Assembly (NCBI GenBank): GCA_018241665.1 | Contig: JAFEDK010000007.1 | Location: forward strand, 62,001 to 126,000 | DNA length: 64,000 nucleotides | Source: Pseudomonadota bacterium | Lineage (GTDB): Bacteria; Pseudomonadota; Gammaproteobacteria; Burkholderiales; Rhodocyclaceae | Direction: 5' to 3' | In this document: positions 1 to 9,033 of the stretch, piece after piece | How the letters are laid out: every line of letters begins with the position of its first letter | How positions within the stretch are numbered: position 1 is the first letter of the stretch | Notes under the pieces: model-generated | The model's database searches: none | What the model was told of the DNA's origin: nothing | Seen by the model: only the letters and a program-made list of their open reading frames with translations | Translations under genes and position numbers: made by a program

Positions 1-104
1 CAGCCCTGCCACGGGCGGTCCTCGAAGGGACCGTCCTGCAGCAGGGCGAGGAGCGCATCGAAATCGGCGAAACGGATGTCCGCCTGCCGGAAGAGGGCAT
101 CCAC
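1..104 (-). CDS. partial CDS at window edge, unknown function
   Basis: A reading frame directly downstream of the Rieske oxygenase gene and on the same strand runs off the left edge of the window. Its codons end almost entirely in G or C, as in the real genes around it. A stop codon lies in this frame just upstream, so the first usable start is the GTG at 104; there is no good ribosome binding site. The visible residues include FRQADIRFADFDALLALL. Too little is present to name a family. Position and strand suggest it is cotranscribed with the oxygenase. Confidence 0.4.
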   Translation of the reverse strand, partial: MDALFRQADIRFADFDALLALLQDGPFEDRPWQG

Positions 105-132
105 GTCGCCGACCGGGAAGCTGCGTGCGAGG

Positions 133-1236
133 TCAGGCCGTCACGGGCTCGCTGTACGCCACTGCGCCCTTGGGCACATAGACGCCCTCGCACTGGTCGA
201 GGAATTCCTGCTTTTTGGCGCGCGGGTTGTAGAACTGCTTGTACCAGATGCGGGCCTTCATGAAGGGGCCGTCGCTGGGGATGAACAGGCCATTCAGGCA
301 CGGCCCCTTGTTGGTCCACACCTCGAAATCCTGGGCGAAGGCGAGGCGGCTGGATTCCTGGAACTGGCGCGCGGCGACCGTATCGGCGATGGTGACCACG
401 TCGTTGTCGCCCGGCGATTTGACCAGCAGGGAATGCCAGACCTTGACGCTGCCGTCGTCCACCGGGGTGTGGGTGATCATCAGCACCGATTCGTAGAGGC
501 CGGTCAGCTCGGACAGCAGCACGCCGGGGCCGTGATAGGTGGTCAGCGTGTGCAGGATCGGGCTGATGCCGTCGGCGCCCACCAGGGTGCGGTGCGGGCC
601 GCACTGGCGCTGGGTGGCGGTGTGGCCGGCGAATTCGTTCTCGTACTTCTGCACGGTGGAGCCGTGGATCGGGCTCAGGTGGCCGTAGTCGCAGATGTTG
701 TCGATGACTTCCTGCGGGTGCTGGTTGAGGATGCCCAGGTGGTCGAACTTCCAGCGCACCCAGGAGGGGTCGTCCCACTGGGGCAGGCTGGGGTGGGACC
801 ATTCCGGCTCGCCGCCTTCCGGGTCGTGCCACACCCAGATGGCGCCGAGGCTCTCGACGACGGTCCACGACTTGACGCAGGCCGACGCCGGGATGGTGCC
901 GGTGTGATACGGGATGTCGTCGCACTTGCCGTTGGCGTCGAAGCGCCAGGCGTGGTACGGGCAGCGGATGCCGTCGCCTTCCACGTTGCTGCCGCCGCCG
1001 TCGAGCACCACGTAGGAGGTGTTGTTGGGCGCCGCGAGGTGGGTCTTCATGTGCGGGCAGTAGGCGTCCAGCAGGACCACCTTGCCGCTGGCGCGGCCGC
1101 GGTAGAGCGCGAAGTCCATGCCGAAAAAGCGTACCGCCAGCGGCTTGTGGGTATTCAGTTCTTCCGCGTCGGCGATCATGAACCAGCCGCGGGGGAAGGT
1201 GTATTCGCCCAGCCGGTAATCCTTGGATGTGGCCAT
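133..1236 (-). CDS. Rieske non-heme iron oxygenase, KshA-like
   Basis: Terminal oxygenase of a Rieske-type monooxygenase, 367 residues, cytoplasmic. The [2Fe-2S] ligands are visible as C60-P-H62 and C92-P-Y-H95. The mononuclear iron site is visible as N180-I-C-D183-Y-G-H186 with H191, and a third ligand is likely D303 in AQDFEVW. Length, the ARIWYKQFY segment near the C-terminus and the NQHPQEVIDN helix resemble KshA, the 3-ketosteroid 9alpha-hydroxylase oxygenase, more than ring-hydroxylating dioxygenase alpha subunits. It needs a reductase; the KshB-like reductase at 24912-25955 is the best candidate in the window. A copy of the shared 18-bp dyad lies about 70 bp upstream. The steroid substrate is inferred from family resemblance, not shown. 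Confidence 0.88.
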   Translation of the reverse strand: MATSKDYRLGEYTFPRGWFMIADAEELNTHKPLAVRFFGMDFALYRGRASGKVVLLDAYCPHMKTHLAAPNNTSYVVLDGGGSNVEGDGIRCPYHAWRFDANGKCDDIPYHTGTIPASACVKSWTVVESLGAIWVWHDPEGGEPEWSHPSLPQWDDPSWVRWKFDHLGILNQHPQEVIDNICDYGHLSPIHGSTVQKYENEFAGHTATQRQCGPHRTLVGADGISPILHTLTTYHGPGVLLSELTGLYESVLMITHTPVDDGSVKVWHSLLVKSPGDNDVVTIADTVAARQFQESSRLAFAQDFEVWTNKGPCLNGLFIPSDGPFMKARIWYKQFYNPRAKKQEFLDQCEGVYVPKGAVAYSEPVTA

Positions 1237-1303
1237 GTGTCCTCCTTGTATTGGTGTGTGTGGGTGTCCCCAAAGATTGTGTGGATTTGCTTCCGGCGCC
1301 GCA

Positions 1304-1321
1304 TACCCTGTTCGGACGATG
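1304..1321 (+). promoter_or_regulatory. shared dyad motif, copy g (weakest left half)
   Basis: TACCCTGTTCGGACGATG. The right half CGGACGATG matches the other six copies exactly, while the left half is degenerate. It lies 68 bp upstream of the Rieske oxygenase start. It is the only copy whose GATG end points away from the gene it would serve. Confidence 0.55.
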
Positions 1322-1344
1322 GGCGCCGGCGCTTTCCGCTTTCT

Positions 1345-2676
1345 TCAACTGGCGGCGGTGGCGAGGGCGCCGAGGCGCGCCTCGTAGGGCCGCACCGCGC
1401 GCCAGAACAGCAGCAGCGTGGCGAGCATCACCAGCAAGGTGGCGACCAGCGCGTAGCGCAGGCCGGCCGCGCCGAGGCTGGCGGTGAACAGATCGCTGAG
1501 GGCGCCGGACAGCAGTGGGCCGAAGCCGGCGCCGAAGAGGGTCAGGAACAGGTTGAGGATGGCGGCGCCCATGGCCCGCTGGTGGGACGCCATCATGTGG
1601 CTGGTCGCGGCGTAGGACAGTGGCGGCCACCAGCTGTTGAAGAAGCCGAAGCCGACCGCGAAGAGCATGGCGTGGGGTACGTGCAGGGCGCCGATGGCCC
1701 ATTGCCCTTCCGCCGGCCACAGCAGGAAGGCGATGCCCATCGGCAGGCTGGCGGCGACGCCGCCGAGGGGGAGCAGGATCTGCCAGCGCACGTGGCGGCG
1801 GGTCAGGCGGTCGCAGTACCAGCCGCTGAAGATCGCCCCGGCCGCGGCGCCCAGACCGCTGGCGAGGCCGAACAGCAGGCCGGCCTGGGCCAGCGGCAGG
1901 CCGTGGCTGCGCACCAGGAAGGTCGGCACCCAGATCCCATAGCCGTAGCCGGCCACACCGGCCAGCCCGCAGCCCAGGCACACGTAGCGGAAGGCCGGGA
2001 TGGCGAGCAGCGTGCGCACCTGGGCCAGCAGCGAGCCGCTGTCCGGCGTGGCGGCGGCCTTTGCGCTGGCACCGTCGAAGGCGCCGCGGCGAGGCTCGCG
2101 GACCAGCAGCCACAGCAGGCCGGCGAGGAGCAGGCCGGGGGCACCGAAGGTCAGGAAGGTGGCGCGCCAGCCGTACTGCTGGGCGATCCAGCCGCCGAAG
2201 GCCATCGCCAGGATCAGGCCGACGTGGGGGCCGACCATGAACAGGCTGATGGCCAGGGAGCGGCGCTCCTTCGGATAGAGGTCGGAGACCATCGAGATGG
2301 CCGGGGCCATGCCGCCGGCCTCACCGACGGCAACGCCCATGCGGGCCAGCATCAGCTGCCAGAACTGGCCGACCAGCCCGCAGGCCATCGTCGCGCAGCT
2401 CCACAGGCCGCAGCACACCGCCACCAGGTTGCGCCGGTTGGCGCCGCGGTCGGTGTAGCGGCCGAGGGGAACGCCCATCACCGCGTAGAGCACGCCGAAG
2501 GCGAGGCCGGTGAGCAGCCCCATGGCGGTGTCGGAGGCGCCGAACTCGCGCTTGATCGGCTCGATGAGCACCGCGATGACGGTGCGGTCGATATAGGAGA
2601 AGACATAGACCAGGGCCAGCAGCAGCAGGCTCAGGTGGGTGCGCCAGGTGACGCTGGGCGGGGGGGCGGCGTTCAT
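1345..2676 (-). CDS. MFS transporter, spinster-like family
   Basis: Inner-membrane major facilitator superfamily carrier of 443 residues with about twelve hydrophobic segments. The start is the ATG at 2676 (MNAAPPPSVTWRTHLSLLLL), preceded by a GAGGA-type ribosome binding site; the open frame continues much further upstream but without coding character. The loop after the second helix carries the MFS signature GRYTDRGANRR, and the DLYPKERRSLAIS segment after helix 4 is typical of the spinster-like branch. It probably imports the substrate of the neighbouring catabolic genes or an intermediate. It is divergent from the metallo-hydrolase gene at 2818, and one copy of the shared dyad sits between them. 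Confidence 0.85.
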   Translation of the reverse strand: MNAAPPPSVTWRTHLSLLLLALVYVFSYIDRTVIAVLIEPIKREFGASDTAMGLLTGLAFGVLYAVMGVPLGRYTDRGANRRNLVAVCCGLWSCATMACGLVGQFWQLMLARMGVAVGEAGGMAPAISMVSDLYPKERRSLAISLFMVGPHVGLILAMAFGGWIAQQYGWRATFLTFGAPGLLLAGLLWLLVREPRRGAFDGASAKAAATPDSGSLLAQVRTLLAIPAFRYVCLGCGLAGVAGYGYGIWVPTFLVRSHGLPLAQAGLLFGLASGLGAAAGAIFSGWYCDRLTRRHVRWQILLPLGGVAASLPMGIAFLLWPAEGQWAIGALHVPHAMLFAVGFGFFNSWWPPLSYAATSHMMASHQRAMGAAILNLFLTLFGAGFGPLLSGALSDLFTASLGAAGLRYALVATLLVMLATLLLFWRAVRPYEARLGALATAAS

Positions 2677-2747
2677 GGAGGGTCCTCGGAGTTGGCGGGC
2701 GGGCTGGCCCATGGCGGGGCATGCTGGGCTCGCGGAGGAGGGCGGAC

Positions 2748-2765
2748 ATCGTCCTTTTGGACGTT
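2748..2765 (-). promoter_or_regulatory. shared dyad motif, copy f
   Basis: Read on the minus strand it is ACGTCCAAAAGGACGATG, with a perfect GTCC-N4-GGAC dyad. It lies 72 bp upstream of the MFS start and 53 bp upstream of the metallo-hydrolase start, so one site could serve both divergent genes. Confidence 0.75.
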
Positions 2766-2817
2766 TTGCGTGAAAGGGTCTGGCGCCTAGATTCGGGTAC
2801 CCCAACAAGGAGGGCCT

Positions 2818-3891
2818 ATGGCTGACTTCGCCCGAGATTCCGACACACCGGCGGCTGCAGCCGCCGCCCCGCTGGCCTTTCCCTTCGACCCGCCCACGCC
2901 GGACGGCGCGGTGGTGGAACTGGCGCCGGGCATCCTGTGGGCGCGCATGCCCATGCCGATGCAGCTGGACCACATCAACGTCTACCTGCTGCGCGACGAC
3001 GATGGCTGGTACATCGTCGATACCGGCCTCAACACGGAAACCAGCCGGGCCCTGTGGGAGCAGATCGCCGCCACCCGGCTGGACGGGCTGCCGTTCAAGG
3101 GCCTGCTGTGCACGCACTTCCACTACGACCACGCCGGGCTGGCCGACTGGCTGACGCGGCGCTTCCACATTCCGCTGTGGATGACCCACGGGGAGTTCTA
3201 CATGATGCGGGCGCTGGCGGTGCCGCTGCCCGAGCCGGAGCCGGACGGGCTGCGCCATTTCCACGCCCGCGCCGGTATGCCGGCCGAGCGCATCGATGCG
3301 ATGATCCGCGGCCTGCGTCGCGACCCCTTCCTGCCGCCGCAGCCGGAGAGCTTCCAGCGCCTGCGCGCCGGCCAGACCCTGCGCATCGGCGGGCGGAGCT
3401 GGCAGGTGGTGGTGGGCGAGGGGCATTCGCCCGAGCACGCCTGCCTGTACTGCGCCGAGGATCGCATCCTGATCGCCGGCGACCAGTTGCTGCCGCGCAT
3501 CACGTCGAACGTGCTGGTGTCGAGCATCGAGCCGGAGGGCAACCCGTTGCAGCTGTGGCTCGAATCCCTCGACCGGCTCGAGAAGCTGGCGCCGGACACG
3601 CTGGTGTTGCCGTCCCACGAGAAGGTGTTCACCGGCCTGCCGGCCCGCGTCGTCGGCCTGCGCGATCATCACCACACCCAGTTCGCACTGGTGCTGGCGG
3701 CGCTCGCCGATGCCGGCGCGGCGACCGCCTTCGAGGTGATGGGGCAACTCTTCCCGCGCCGCCTGAGCTCCGTCGAGGAGATGATGGCCCTCGGCGAAAC
3801 CGTCGCCCACCTGTCCTGGCTGCGCTACGACGGCCAGGTGGTGCGCGTGCTCGACGAGGACGGGGTTTACCGTTTCAGCGTGGCTGCCTGA
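2818..3891 (+). CDS. metallo-beta-lactamase-fold hydrolase
   Basis: Predicted soluble dinuclear-metal hydrolase of 357 residues. The metal-binding signature is H100-F-H102-Y-D104-H105, followed by H203 in GEGHSPEH and D222 in IAGDQLL, the usual order for this fold. A strong AAGGAGG ribosome binding site precedes the ATG. Members of this fold act on thioesters, lactones, glutathione adducts or phosphodiesters; nothing in the sequence fixes the substrate. Placement beside an acyl-CoA synthetase makes a thioesterase or lactonase role in the catabolic pathway a reasonable guess. The gene is followed 84 bp later by the synthetase on the same strand. Confidence 0.85.
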   Translation: MADFARDSDTPAAAAAAPLAFPFDPPTPDGAVVELAPGILWARMPMPMQLDHINVYLLRDDDGWYIVDTGLNTETSRALWEQIAATRLDGLPFKGLLCTHFHYDHAGLADWLTRRFHIPLWMTHGEFYMMRALAVPLPEPEPDGLRHFHARAGMPAERIDAMIRGLRRDPFLPPQPESFQRLRAGQTLRIGGRSWQVVVGEGHSPEHACLYCAEDRILIAGDQLLPRITSNVLVSSIEPEGNPLQLWLESLDRLEKLAPDTLVLPSHEKVFTGLPARVVGLRDHHHTQFALVLAALADAGAATAFEVMGQLFPRRLSSVEEMMALGETVAHLSWLRYDGQVVRVLDEDGVYRFSVAA

Positions 3892-3975
3892 GACTGGCGG
3901 CCGCGATGCCACGATAACAACACGACACCATAACAACGCCCGGCCCGCCCGACGGCGGCCGGCGAGGAGACCACG

Positions 3976-5658
3976 ATGACCCATTCCCTGGACCTGGCCC
4001 TGCAGTGCCGGGCGCAGCTGCTTGCGCCCGGCGGACCGTTCGAGCTCGTCGACTGTGAAGTCGGCGGCTACATGCAACGCCGCTATCGCAACGCCTTCCC
4101 GACCCTGCCGGCGCTCATCGAGGCGAGCCGCGGCCATGGCGACAAGCCCTTCATCGTCTATCGGGACGAGCACTGGAGCTTCGCCCGCTTCTTTGCCGAC
4201 GTGGATGCCGTCGCCGCACGCCTGCACGGGTTGGGCATCGCCAAGGGCGAGCGGGTGGCGATCGCCATGCGCAACCGGCCGGAGTGGGCGGTGGCCTTCG
4301 CCGCCGCGGCGCTGATCGGTGCGGTGCCGGTGCCGCTGAACAGCTTCGGGCTGGCCGAAGAGCTGCTCGCCGCGCTGGCCGACGTCAGCCCGCGCGTGCT
4401 GTTCTGTGACCCGGAGCGCCATGCGCGGCTAGCCGGGGTGCTGCCGGCAGGCCTTGAGGTCGTCGTCACCGACGATGGCGCGGCGGGCTCCCACGCCTAC
4501 CGGACGCTGGCCGCCCAGCCGGCACCACCTCGGCCCGTGGTGGCGGTGACGCCGGACGATGCGGCGCTGATCCTGTTCACCTCCGGCGCAACCAGTCGCG
4601 CCAAGGGCGTGCTGTCCACCCAGCGGGCGGTGTGCCAGGCCTTGTTCAACATCGACTTCATCTCGGCGTTGTCGGCGATGAGCTCGCCGGAAGCGGTGCA
4701 GGCCATCATGGCCCGCGGCCTGCCGCCGACGACGCTCACTGCCGTGCCGCTGTTCCACGTCAGCGGCCTCCACGCCCAGTTGCTCAACGCGCTGCGCAAC
4801 GGCCGGCGGCTGGTGTTCACCCACCGCTGGGACCCGGCCGCGGCCCTTGAGCTGATCGCGCGGGAGAAGGTGACCCAGTTCAACGGCGCGCCGTCGATGG
4901 TCATGCAGCTGCTGGCCGAGCCGGGCTTCAACGATCCGGCGATCACGGCCAGCCTCGGTGGGCTGGGCTTCGGCGGCGCGGGCCTGCCGCAGCGGGCCAT
5001 CGACGAGGTGCTGCGCAGCCCGCAGGGGCAGATGTCGGGCATCGGCTTCGGGCTGACGGAGAGCAATGGCGTCGGCGCGGCGGTGTCCGGCTCGGTGTTC
5101 CGCTACCAGCCGAAGTCGTCCGGGCTGGTGTCGCCGATCATCGACGTGCGCATCGTCGATCCTGGCGGCGAGCCGCTGCCGGAAGGGCAGGTCGGCGAGA
5201 TCTGGCTGCGCGGCGTGACGGTGATGGAAGGCTACTGGAACGCGCCGGAGGCCACCGCCGCGGCGCTGCAGGACGGCTGGTTCCATACCGGCGACGTGGG
5301 CTACGTGAGCGAGGAGGGGCTGCTGTTCGTCGTGGACCGCATCAAGGACGTGATCAACCGCTGCGGCGAGAAGATCGCCGCAGCGGAGGTCGAGTCCTGC
5401 CTGCTGCAGCTGCCGGCGGTGCGCGAGGCGGCCGTCTTCGCGATGCCCGACGAGGAGACCGGCGAGGCGGTGGCGGCTGCGGTGGTGGTGGACGAGGGCA
5501 GCCCGCTAGGGGCGGAGGATCTGCGGGCCCACGTGGCGGCCCACCTGGCGGCCTACAAGGTGCCGGAGCGCATCTTCGTGCGTTCGCTGGCCCTGCCACG
5601 CAACCCGGCCGGCAAGCTCCTCAAGGCCGACCTGAAGCGGGAGTATTTGCCCGCCTGA
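3976..5658 (+). CDS. acyl-CoA synthetase (AMP-forming)
   Basis: Class I adenylate-forming ligase of 560 residues, converting a carboxylic acid to its CoA thioester through an acyl-AMP. Visible motifs are the phosphate loop TSGATSRAKGV near residue 200, the GFGLTESNG motif, the hinge region GWFHTGDVGYVSEEG near 434 with DRIKDVINRCGEKI, and the C-terminal catalytic lysine region PRNPAGKLLK. A GAGGAGA ribosome binding site precedes the ATG. The substrate is not determined; the context suggests an acid derived from the compound handled by this locus. It follows the metallo-hydrolase gene and is closed by a clear terminator. Confidence 0.88.
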   Translation: MTHSLDLALQCRAQLLAPGGPFELVDCEVGGYMQRRYRNAFPTLPALIEASRGHGDKPFIVYRDEHWSFARFFADVDAVAARLHGLGIAKGERVAIAMRNRPEWAVAFAAAALIGAVPVPLNSFGLAEELLAALADVSPRVLFCDPERHARLAGVLPAGLEVVVTDDGAAGSHAYRTLAAQPAPPRPVVAVTPDDAALILFTSGATSRAKGVLSTQRAVCQALFNIDFISALSAMSSPEAVQAIMARGLPPTTLTAVPLFHVSGLHAQLLNALRNGRRLVFTHRWDPAAALELIAREKVTQFNGAPSMVMQLLAEPGFNDPAITASLGGLGFGGAGLPQRAIDEVLRSPQGQMSGIGFGLTESNGVGAAVSGSVFRYQPKSSGLVSPIIDVRIVDPGGEPLPEGQVGEIWLRGVTVMEGYWNAPEATAAALQDGWFHTGDVGYVSEEGLLFVVDRIKDVINRCGEKIAAAEVESCLLQLPAVREAAVFAMPDEETGEAVAAAVVVDEGSPLGAEDLRAHVAAHLAAYKVPERIFVRSLALPRNPAGKLLKADLKREYLPA

Positions 5659-5665
5659 GCACCAC

Positions 5666-5692
5666 ACCGGACCTCTGCGGGGGAGGTCCGGT
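5666..5692 (+). terminator. rho-independent terminator after the acyl-CoA synthetase gene
   Basis: A perfect 10-bp stem, ACCGGACCTC at 5666-5675 and GAGGTCCGGT at 5683-5692, with a 7-nt loop and a short T-rich tail. Confidence 0.75.
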
Positions 5693-5697
5693 TTGCT

Positions 5698-5715
5698 TAG
5701 TCCTCTCGGACGATG
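5698..5715 (+). promoter_or_regulatory. shared dyad motif, copy a
   Basis: TAGTCCTCTCGGACGATG, a perfect match to the consensus, starting 5 bp after the terminator and 125 bp upstream of the DUF1329 gene. A weak -10-like AAGAAT follows about 20 bp after its end. Confidence 0.8.
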
Positions 5716-5840
5716 TTCCGGTGTCGCCTTCGCCGAAGAATGGTCCCGGATGAATAGCGGCAACCCCGGTTGCCTGGCTGGACATCCACACCTCTGACCA
5801 TTCAGACCAGGAGGCCGCCAGGCCTCCGGAGGAGACACAA

Positions 5841-7226
5841 ATGAAAAGAACCCCGTCATGGCTACCCGTGATGAGCACCTTGGCCCTGTCCATCGCTGCG
5901 GCGAACGTCAGCGCCAAGGTTCCCGAAGCAGAGGCCGCCAAGCTCGGCAAGGAACTCACCTGTATGGGGGCCGATGCCGGCGCCAACAAGGATGGCAGCA
6001 TCCCGGCCTTCGCCGGCAAGTGGCTGGGTACGCCGCCGGGGGTGAAGTACACCCCGCATGTGGGGCAGCATCCGGTGGATCCCTACGCCAGCGAGAAGCC
6101 GCTGCTCACCATTACCGCCGCCAATATGGCCCAGTACGCGTCGCGCCTCAGCGATGGCCAGAAGGCGCTGCTGACCCGCTATCCCGACAGCTTCCGTATC
6201 CCGGTCTATCCCGGCCATCGGGACTTCCGCTACCCCGACAGGATCTGCGAGCTGGCCAAGAAGAATGCCCGTGAGGCGGAGCTGATCGACAACGGCCTCG
6301 GCTTCACCGGCGTGATGGGGCCGGTGCCCTTCCCGATTCCCAAGTCGGCAATGGAAGTGCTGGCCAACCACAACTTTCCGTACCGGGCTTTCACCGAGAA
6401 CAATCTGGGCCGCGACATTGCTGACGTGAACTCCAAGGGCAACATCACCTGGGGCCGCCAGATCAACCGCAACTACAACGTGGTGACCCAGCCCGACAAC
6501 CTCGGCAAGCCGATGGAAGGCACCATGGCCTACACCATCACCGGCACGCTGCTGCCCGAGCGCGACAAGGGCACGATGACCACCTCCACCGAGCCGGTCA
6601 ACTTCGCCCGCGCCAAGCGCCTGGCCTGGAACTACGACCCGGGTACCCGCCGCGTCCGCCAGCTGCCCCAGTACGGCTACGACACGCCGATGGCCGGCAC
6701 CGGCGGCAAGCTCACCATCGACTCCGACCGCCTGATGAACGGCGCGCCGGACCGCTACGAATGGAAGCTGCTCGGCAAGCGCGAGATGTACATCCCGGCC
6801 AACGCCTACAAGATTCACGGCAAGAACGTGAAGTACGCCGACCTCCTCAAGCCCGGCCACGAGAACCCGGACTACATGCGCTACGAGCTGCGCCGCGTGT
6901 GGGTGCTGGAGGGCGACCTGAAGGAAGGCTATCGCCATGTCTTCGGCAAGCGCGTGATGTTCATCGACGAGGACACCTGGCATGCGGTGATGGGCGATTA
7001 CTACGACACCCGTGGCCAGCTGTGGCAGCACGCCTACATCAACTACTACTACGCCTTCGACCTCAACGCCTGGCATGCCGGCTCGAGCTTCTACCACGAC
7101 CTGAATTCCGGCAGCTACATGGCCTACAACCTGTTCCAGGAGCGGGACATCGGCCCGATCCTCAACAAGGGCGACCTGAGCCCCGAGCAATTCACGCCGG
7201 CCGCGCTGCGTTCGGCCGGCAACTGA
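5841..7226 (+). CDS. DUF1329 family periplasmic/outer-membrane protein
   Basis: Exported protein of 461 residues. It starts with a signal peptide (MKRTPSWLPV, a hydrophobic stretch, then ASVSAK-like cleavage around residues 24-26). The body matches the DUF1329 family, which is thought to have an outer-membrane lipoprotein-sorting-like fold. DUF1329 genes commonly neighbour DUF1302 genes in catabolic loci for hydrophobic substrates, which is also the arrangement here with a 24-bp gap. The biochemical role of the family is not established; binding or handing over a hydrophobic molecule at the outer membrane is inference. A GGAGGAGA ribosome binding site precedes the ATG, and the operon carries a perfect copy of the shared dyad. 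Confidence 0.88.
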   Translation: MKRTPSWLPVMSTLALSIAAANVSAKVPEAEAAKLGKELTCMGADAGANKDGSIPAFAGKWLGTPPGVKYTPHVGQHPVDPYASEKPLLTITAANMAQYASRLSDGQKALLTRYPDSFRIPVYPGHRDFRYPDRICELAKKNAREAELIDNGLGFTGVMGPVPFPIPKSAMEVLANHNFPYRAFTENNLGRDIADVNSKGNITWGRQINRNYNVVTQPDNLGKPMEGTMAYTITGTLLPERDKGTMTTSTEPVNFARAKRLAWNYDPGTRRVRQLPQYGYDTPMAGTGGKLTIDSDRLMNGAPDRYEWKLLGKREMYIPANAYKIHGKNVKYADLLKPGHENPDYMRYELRRVWVLEGDLKEGYRHVFGKRVMFIDEDTWHAVMGDYYDTRGQLWQHAYINYYYAFDLNAWHAGSSFYHDLNSGSYMAYNLFQERDIGPILNKGDLSPEQFTPAALRSAGN

Positions 7227-7250
7227 TTCTTGCACCGGGGAGACACACAG

Positions 7251-8951
7251 ATGAAAAAACACAACACCCTGCGCCCGGTGGCGCTGGCCCTGATCGGCGT
7301 CGGCCTGGCCGCGCCGGCCCTGGCGGGCGAGAGCGTCGTCTTCGACAACGGCTACAAGCTCGACTGGCGGGTGAATAGCACCTACACCCTGTCCACCCGC
7401 CTGCAGGAGCAGGACAAGCGCCTCGCCGCCAATGCGGGCGGCAACGACGGCGAGAACAACTTCAACAAGGGGAGCCTGACCGCCAACCGCCTGAGCCTGC
7501 TGTTCGATGCCACCGTATCGAAGGGCGACACGGGCTTCGTGATGTCGGCGAGTACCTTCTACGACGACGTCTATCACCACAGCAACGACAACAAGGGGCC
7601 GATCAACCAGCCCGGCCCGGTGGATGAGTTTGCCCGTCAGACGGTGTTCTACCACGGCGGCTACACCCGCATGCTCGATGCCTACGGCTACACCAGCTTC
7701 GACCTGCCGGGTTCGAGCCGCGCCACCGTGCGCCTGGGCCGGCATGTGGTGTCGTGGGGCGAGGCGCTGTTCTTCCCGAGCATCTCCCTGGCCCAGGGGC
7801 CGGCGGACGGCACCAAGACCGGCATCGTCGGTACCGAGACCAAGGACCAGCTGCTGCCCGAAGACCAGATCTCCGGCCAGATCGAGGTCAGTCCGCGCTG
7901 GTCGCTGCTCGGCCAGCTGCAGTTCGGCTTCCACCCGACCCTGGCGCCGGCCCCGGGTTCCTACCTTAACACCAGCGACTCGGTCGGGCCCGGCGGCAGC
8001 TGCCTGGGGCCGTACTCGCGGATCCCCAGCGTCGGCAACCTGTTCGCCGGCTATTCCGGGTGCAGCTTCGGCAAGCGCGGCGACAACATCAATCCGGGCA
8101 ACACGCCGCAGTGGGGCGTCGGCACCCGCTACCGGGTCAGCGACGAAACAGAAGTCGGCCTGTATTACCTGAACTACCACGACCGCACGCCGGTCCCGGT
8201 GATCAACGCCTTCACGCCGGGTGTCGGCATCCCGGCCGCCTTGCAGACGGCCTTCGGCGGCATCACCCAGATTGGTAACGGTTCGTACCGGATCCGCTAC
8301 TTCGACAACATCAGCCTGGTTGGCGCGACCTTCAGCACCATCGTCGGCATCGCCTCCATCGCCGGTGAGCTGTCGTACAAGCACGGCGCGCCGACGCTGG
8401 TCAGCACGGTGGTCAATCCGTCGTCCGGTGCGGTGATGCCGACCCCGACCCGGGCCGACATCGTGCAGGCCAACCTGAACGCGATCTTCAACTTCGAGCG
8501 CACCATCCTCGCCGACACGACCACGCTGACGACTGAAATCGCCTACGTGGGGGTGTCCAACATCGAGAAGATCAAGGCGCCCGGCGTGGAAGGACTGGGC
8601 GCGATGGCGGCCTTCTTCCCGACCTCCGACAAGCCCTTCTTCAACACCAACCACGGGCTGGCGGTGTCCGGCACGCTGGCCCTGAGCTATCCCGGCATCT
8701 TCGAGGGCTGGGACCTGTCGGTGCCGATCAGCCTGTCGCGCCAGCTGCAGGGCCGCACGCTGACCGGCGGCGTGGGTGGGGAAGGGGATACCCGCGGCAG
8801 CATCGGTGCCAACTTCACCTACAACCGCAACTTCCAGATCGGCCTGACCTACCTGGGCTATTTCGGCAAGGCGGAGACGGTGGACCAGAAGAAGATCAAC
8901 CTGCTCACCGACCGGGACCAGCTGTCCCTGGTGATGAAGTACTCCTTCTGA
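7251..8951 (+). CDS. DUF1302 family outer-membrane beta-barrel protein
   Basis: Outer-membrane protein of 566 residues. The ATG at 7251 is chosen because it follows GGGGAGA and begins a clear signal peptide (MKKHNTLRPV, a hydrophobic core, then APALAG). The mature part alternates aromatic and polar residues and ends in KYSF, the C-terminal phenylalanine typical of beta-barrels inserted by the Bam complex. It is predicted to form an outer-membrane channel or receptor for a hydrophobic compound together with the DUF1329 partner; this is inference from family context. A strong terminator follows. Confidence 0.88.
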   Translation: MKKHNTLRPVALALIGVGLAAPALAGESVVFDNGYKLDWRVNSTYTLSTRLQEQDKRLAANAGGNDGENNFNKGSLTANRLSLLFDATVSKGDTGFVMSASTFYDDVYHHSNDNKGPINQPGPVDEFARQTVFYHGGYTRMLDAYGYTSFDLPGSSRATVRLGRHVVSWGEALFFPSISLAQGPADGTKTGIVGTETKDQLLPEDQISGQIEVSPRWSLLGQLQFGFHPTLAPAPGSYLNTSDSVGPGGSCLGPYSRIPSVGNLFAGYSGCSFGKRGDNINPGNTPQWGVGTRYRVSDETEVGLYYLNYHDRTPVPVINAFTPGVGIPAALQTAFGGITQIGNGSYRIRYFDNISLVGATFSTIVGIASIAGELSYKHGAPTLVSTVVNPSSGAVMPTPTRADIVQANLNAIFNFERTILADTTTLTTEIAYVGVSNIEKIKAPGVEGLGAMAAFFPTSDKPFFNTNHGLAVSGTLALSYPGIFEGWDLSVPISLSRQLQGRTLTGGVGGEGDTRGSIGANFTYNRNFQIGLTYLGYFGKAETVDQKKINLLTDRDQLSLVMKYSF

Positions 8952-8980
8952 TCCCGCAGTCGCCGTCCGGTCGACGCGCG

Positions 8981-9014
8981 AAGCCCGCCCGACGCAAGCC
9001 GGGCGGGCTTTTCC
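8981..9014 (+). terminator. rho-independent terminator after the DUF1302 gene
   Basis: An 11-bp stem, AAGCCCGCCCG at 8981-8991 and CGGGCGGGCTT at 9000-9010, followed by T residues. It closes the first catabolic block; the next gene is on the opposite strand. Confidence 0.85.
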
Positions 9015-9033
9015 GCTTTGGCTTGCGGCGTAT

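Noticed and set aside
76-2790. Very long open frame of 904 codons on the plus strand opposite the oxygenase and MFS genes
   Set aside because: It is composition-driven: high GC keeps stops rare. Its translation is rich in Ala, Gly, Arg and His without any domain, while the opposite strand has clear Rieske and MFS motifs.
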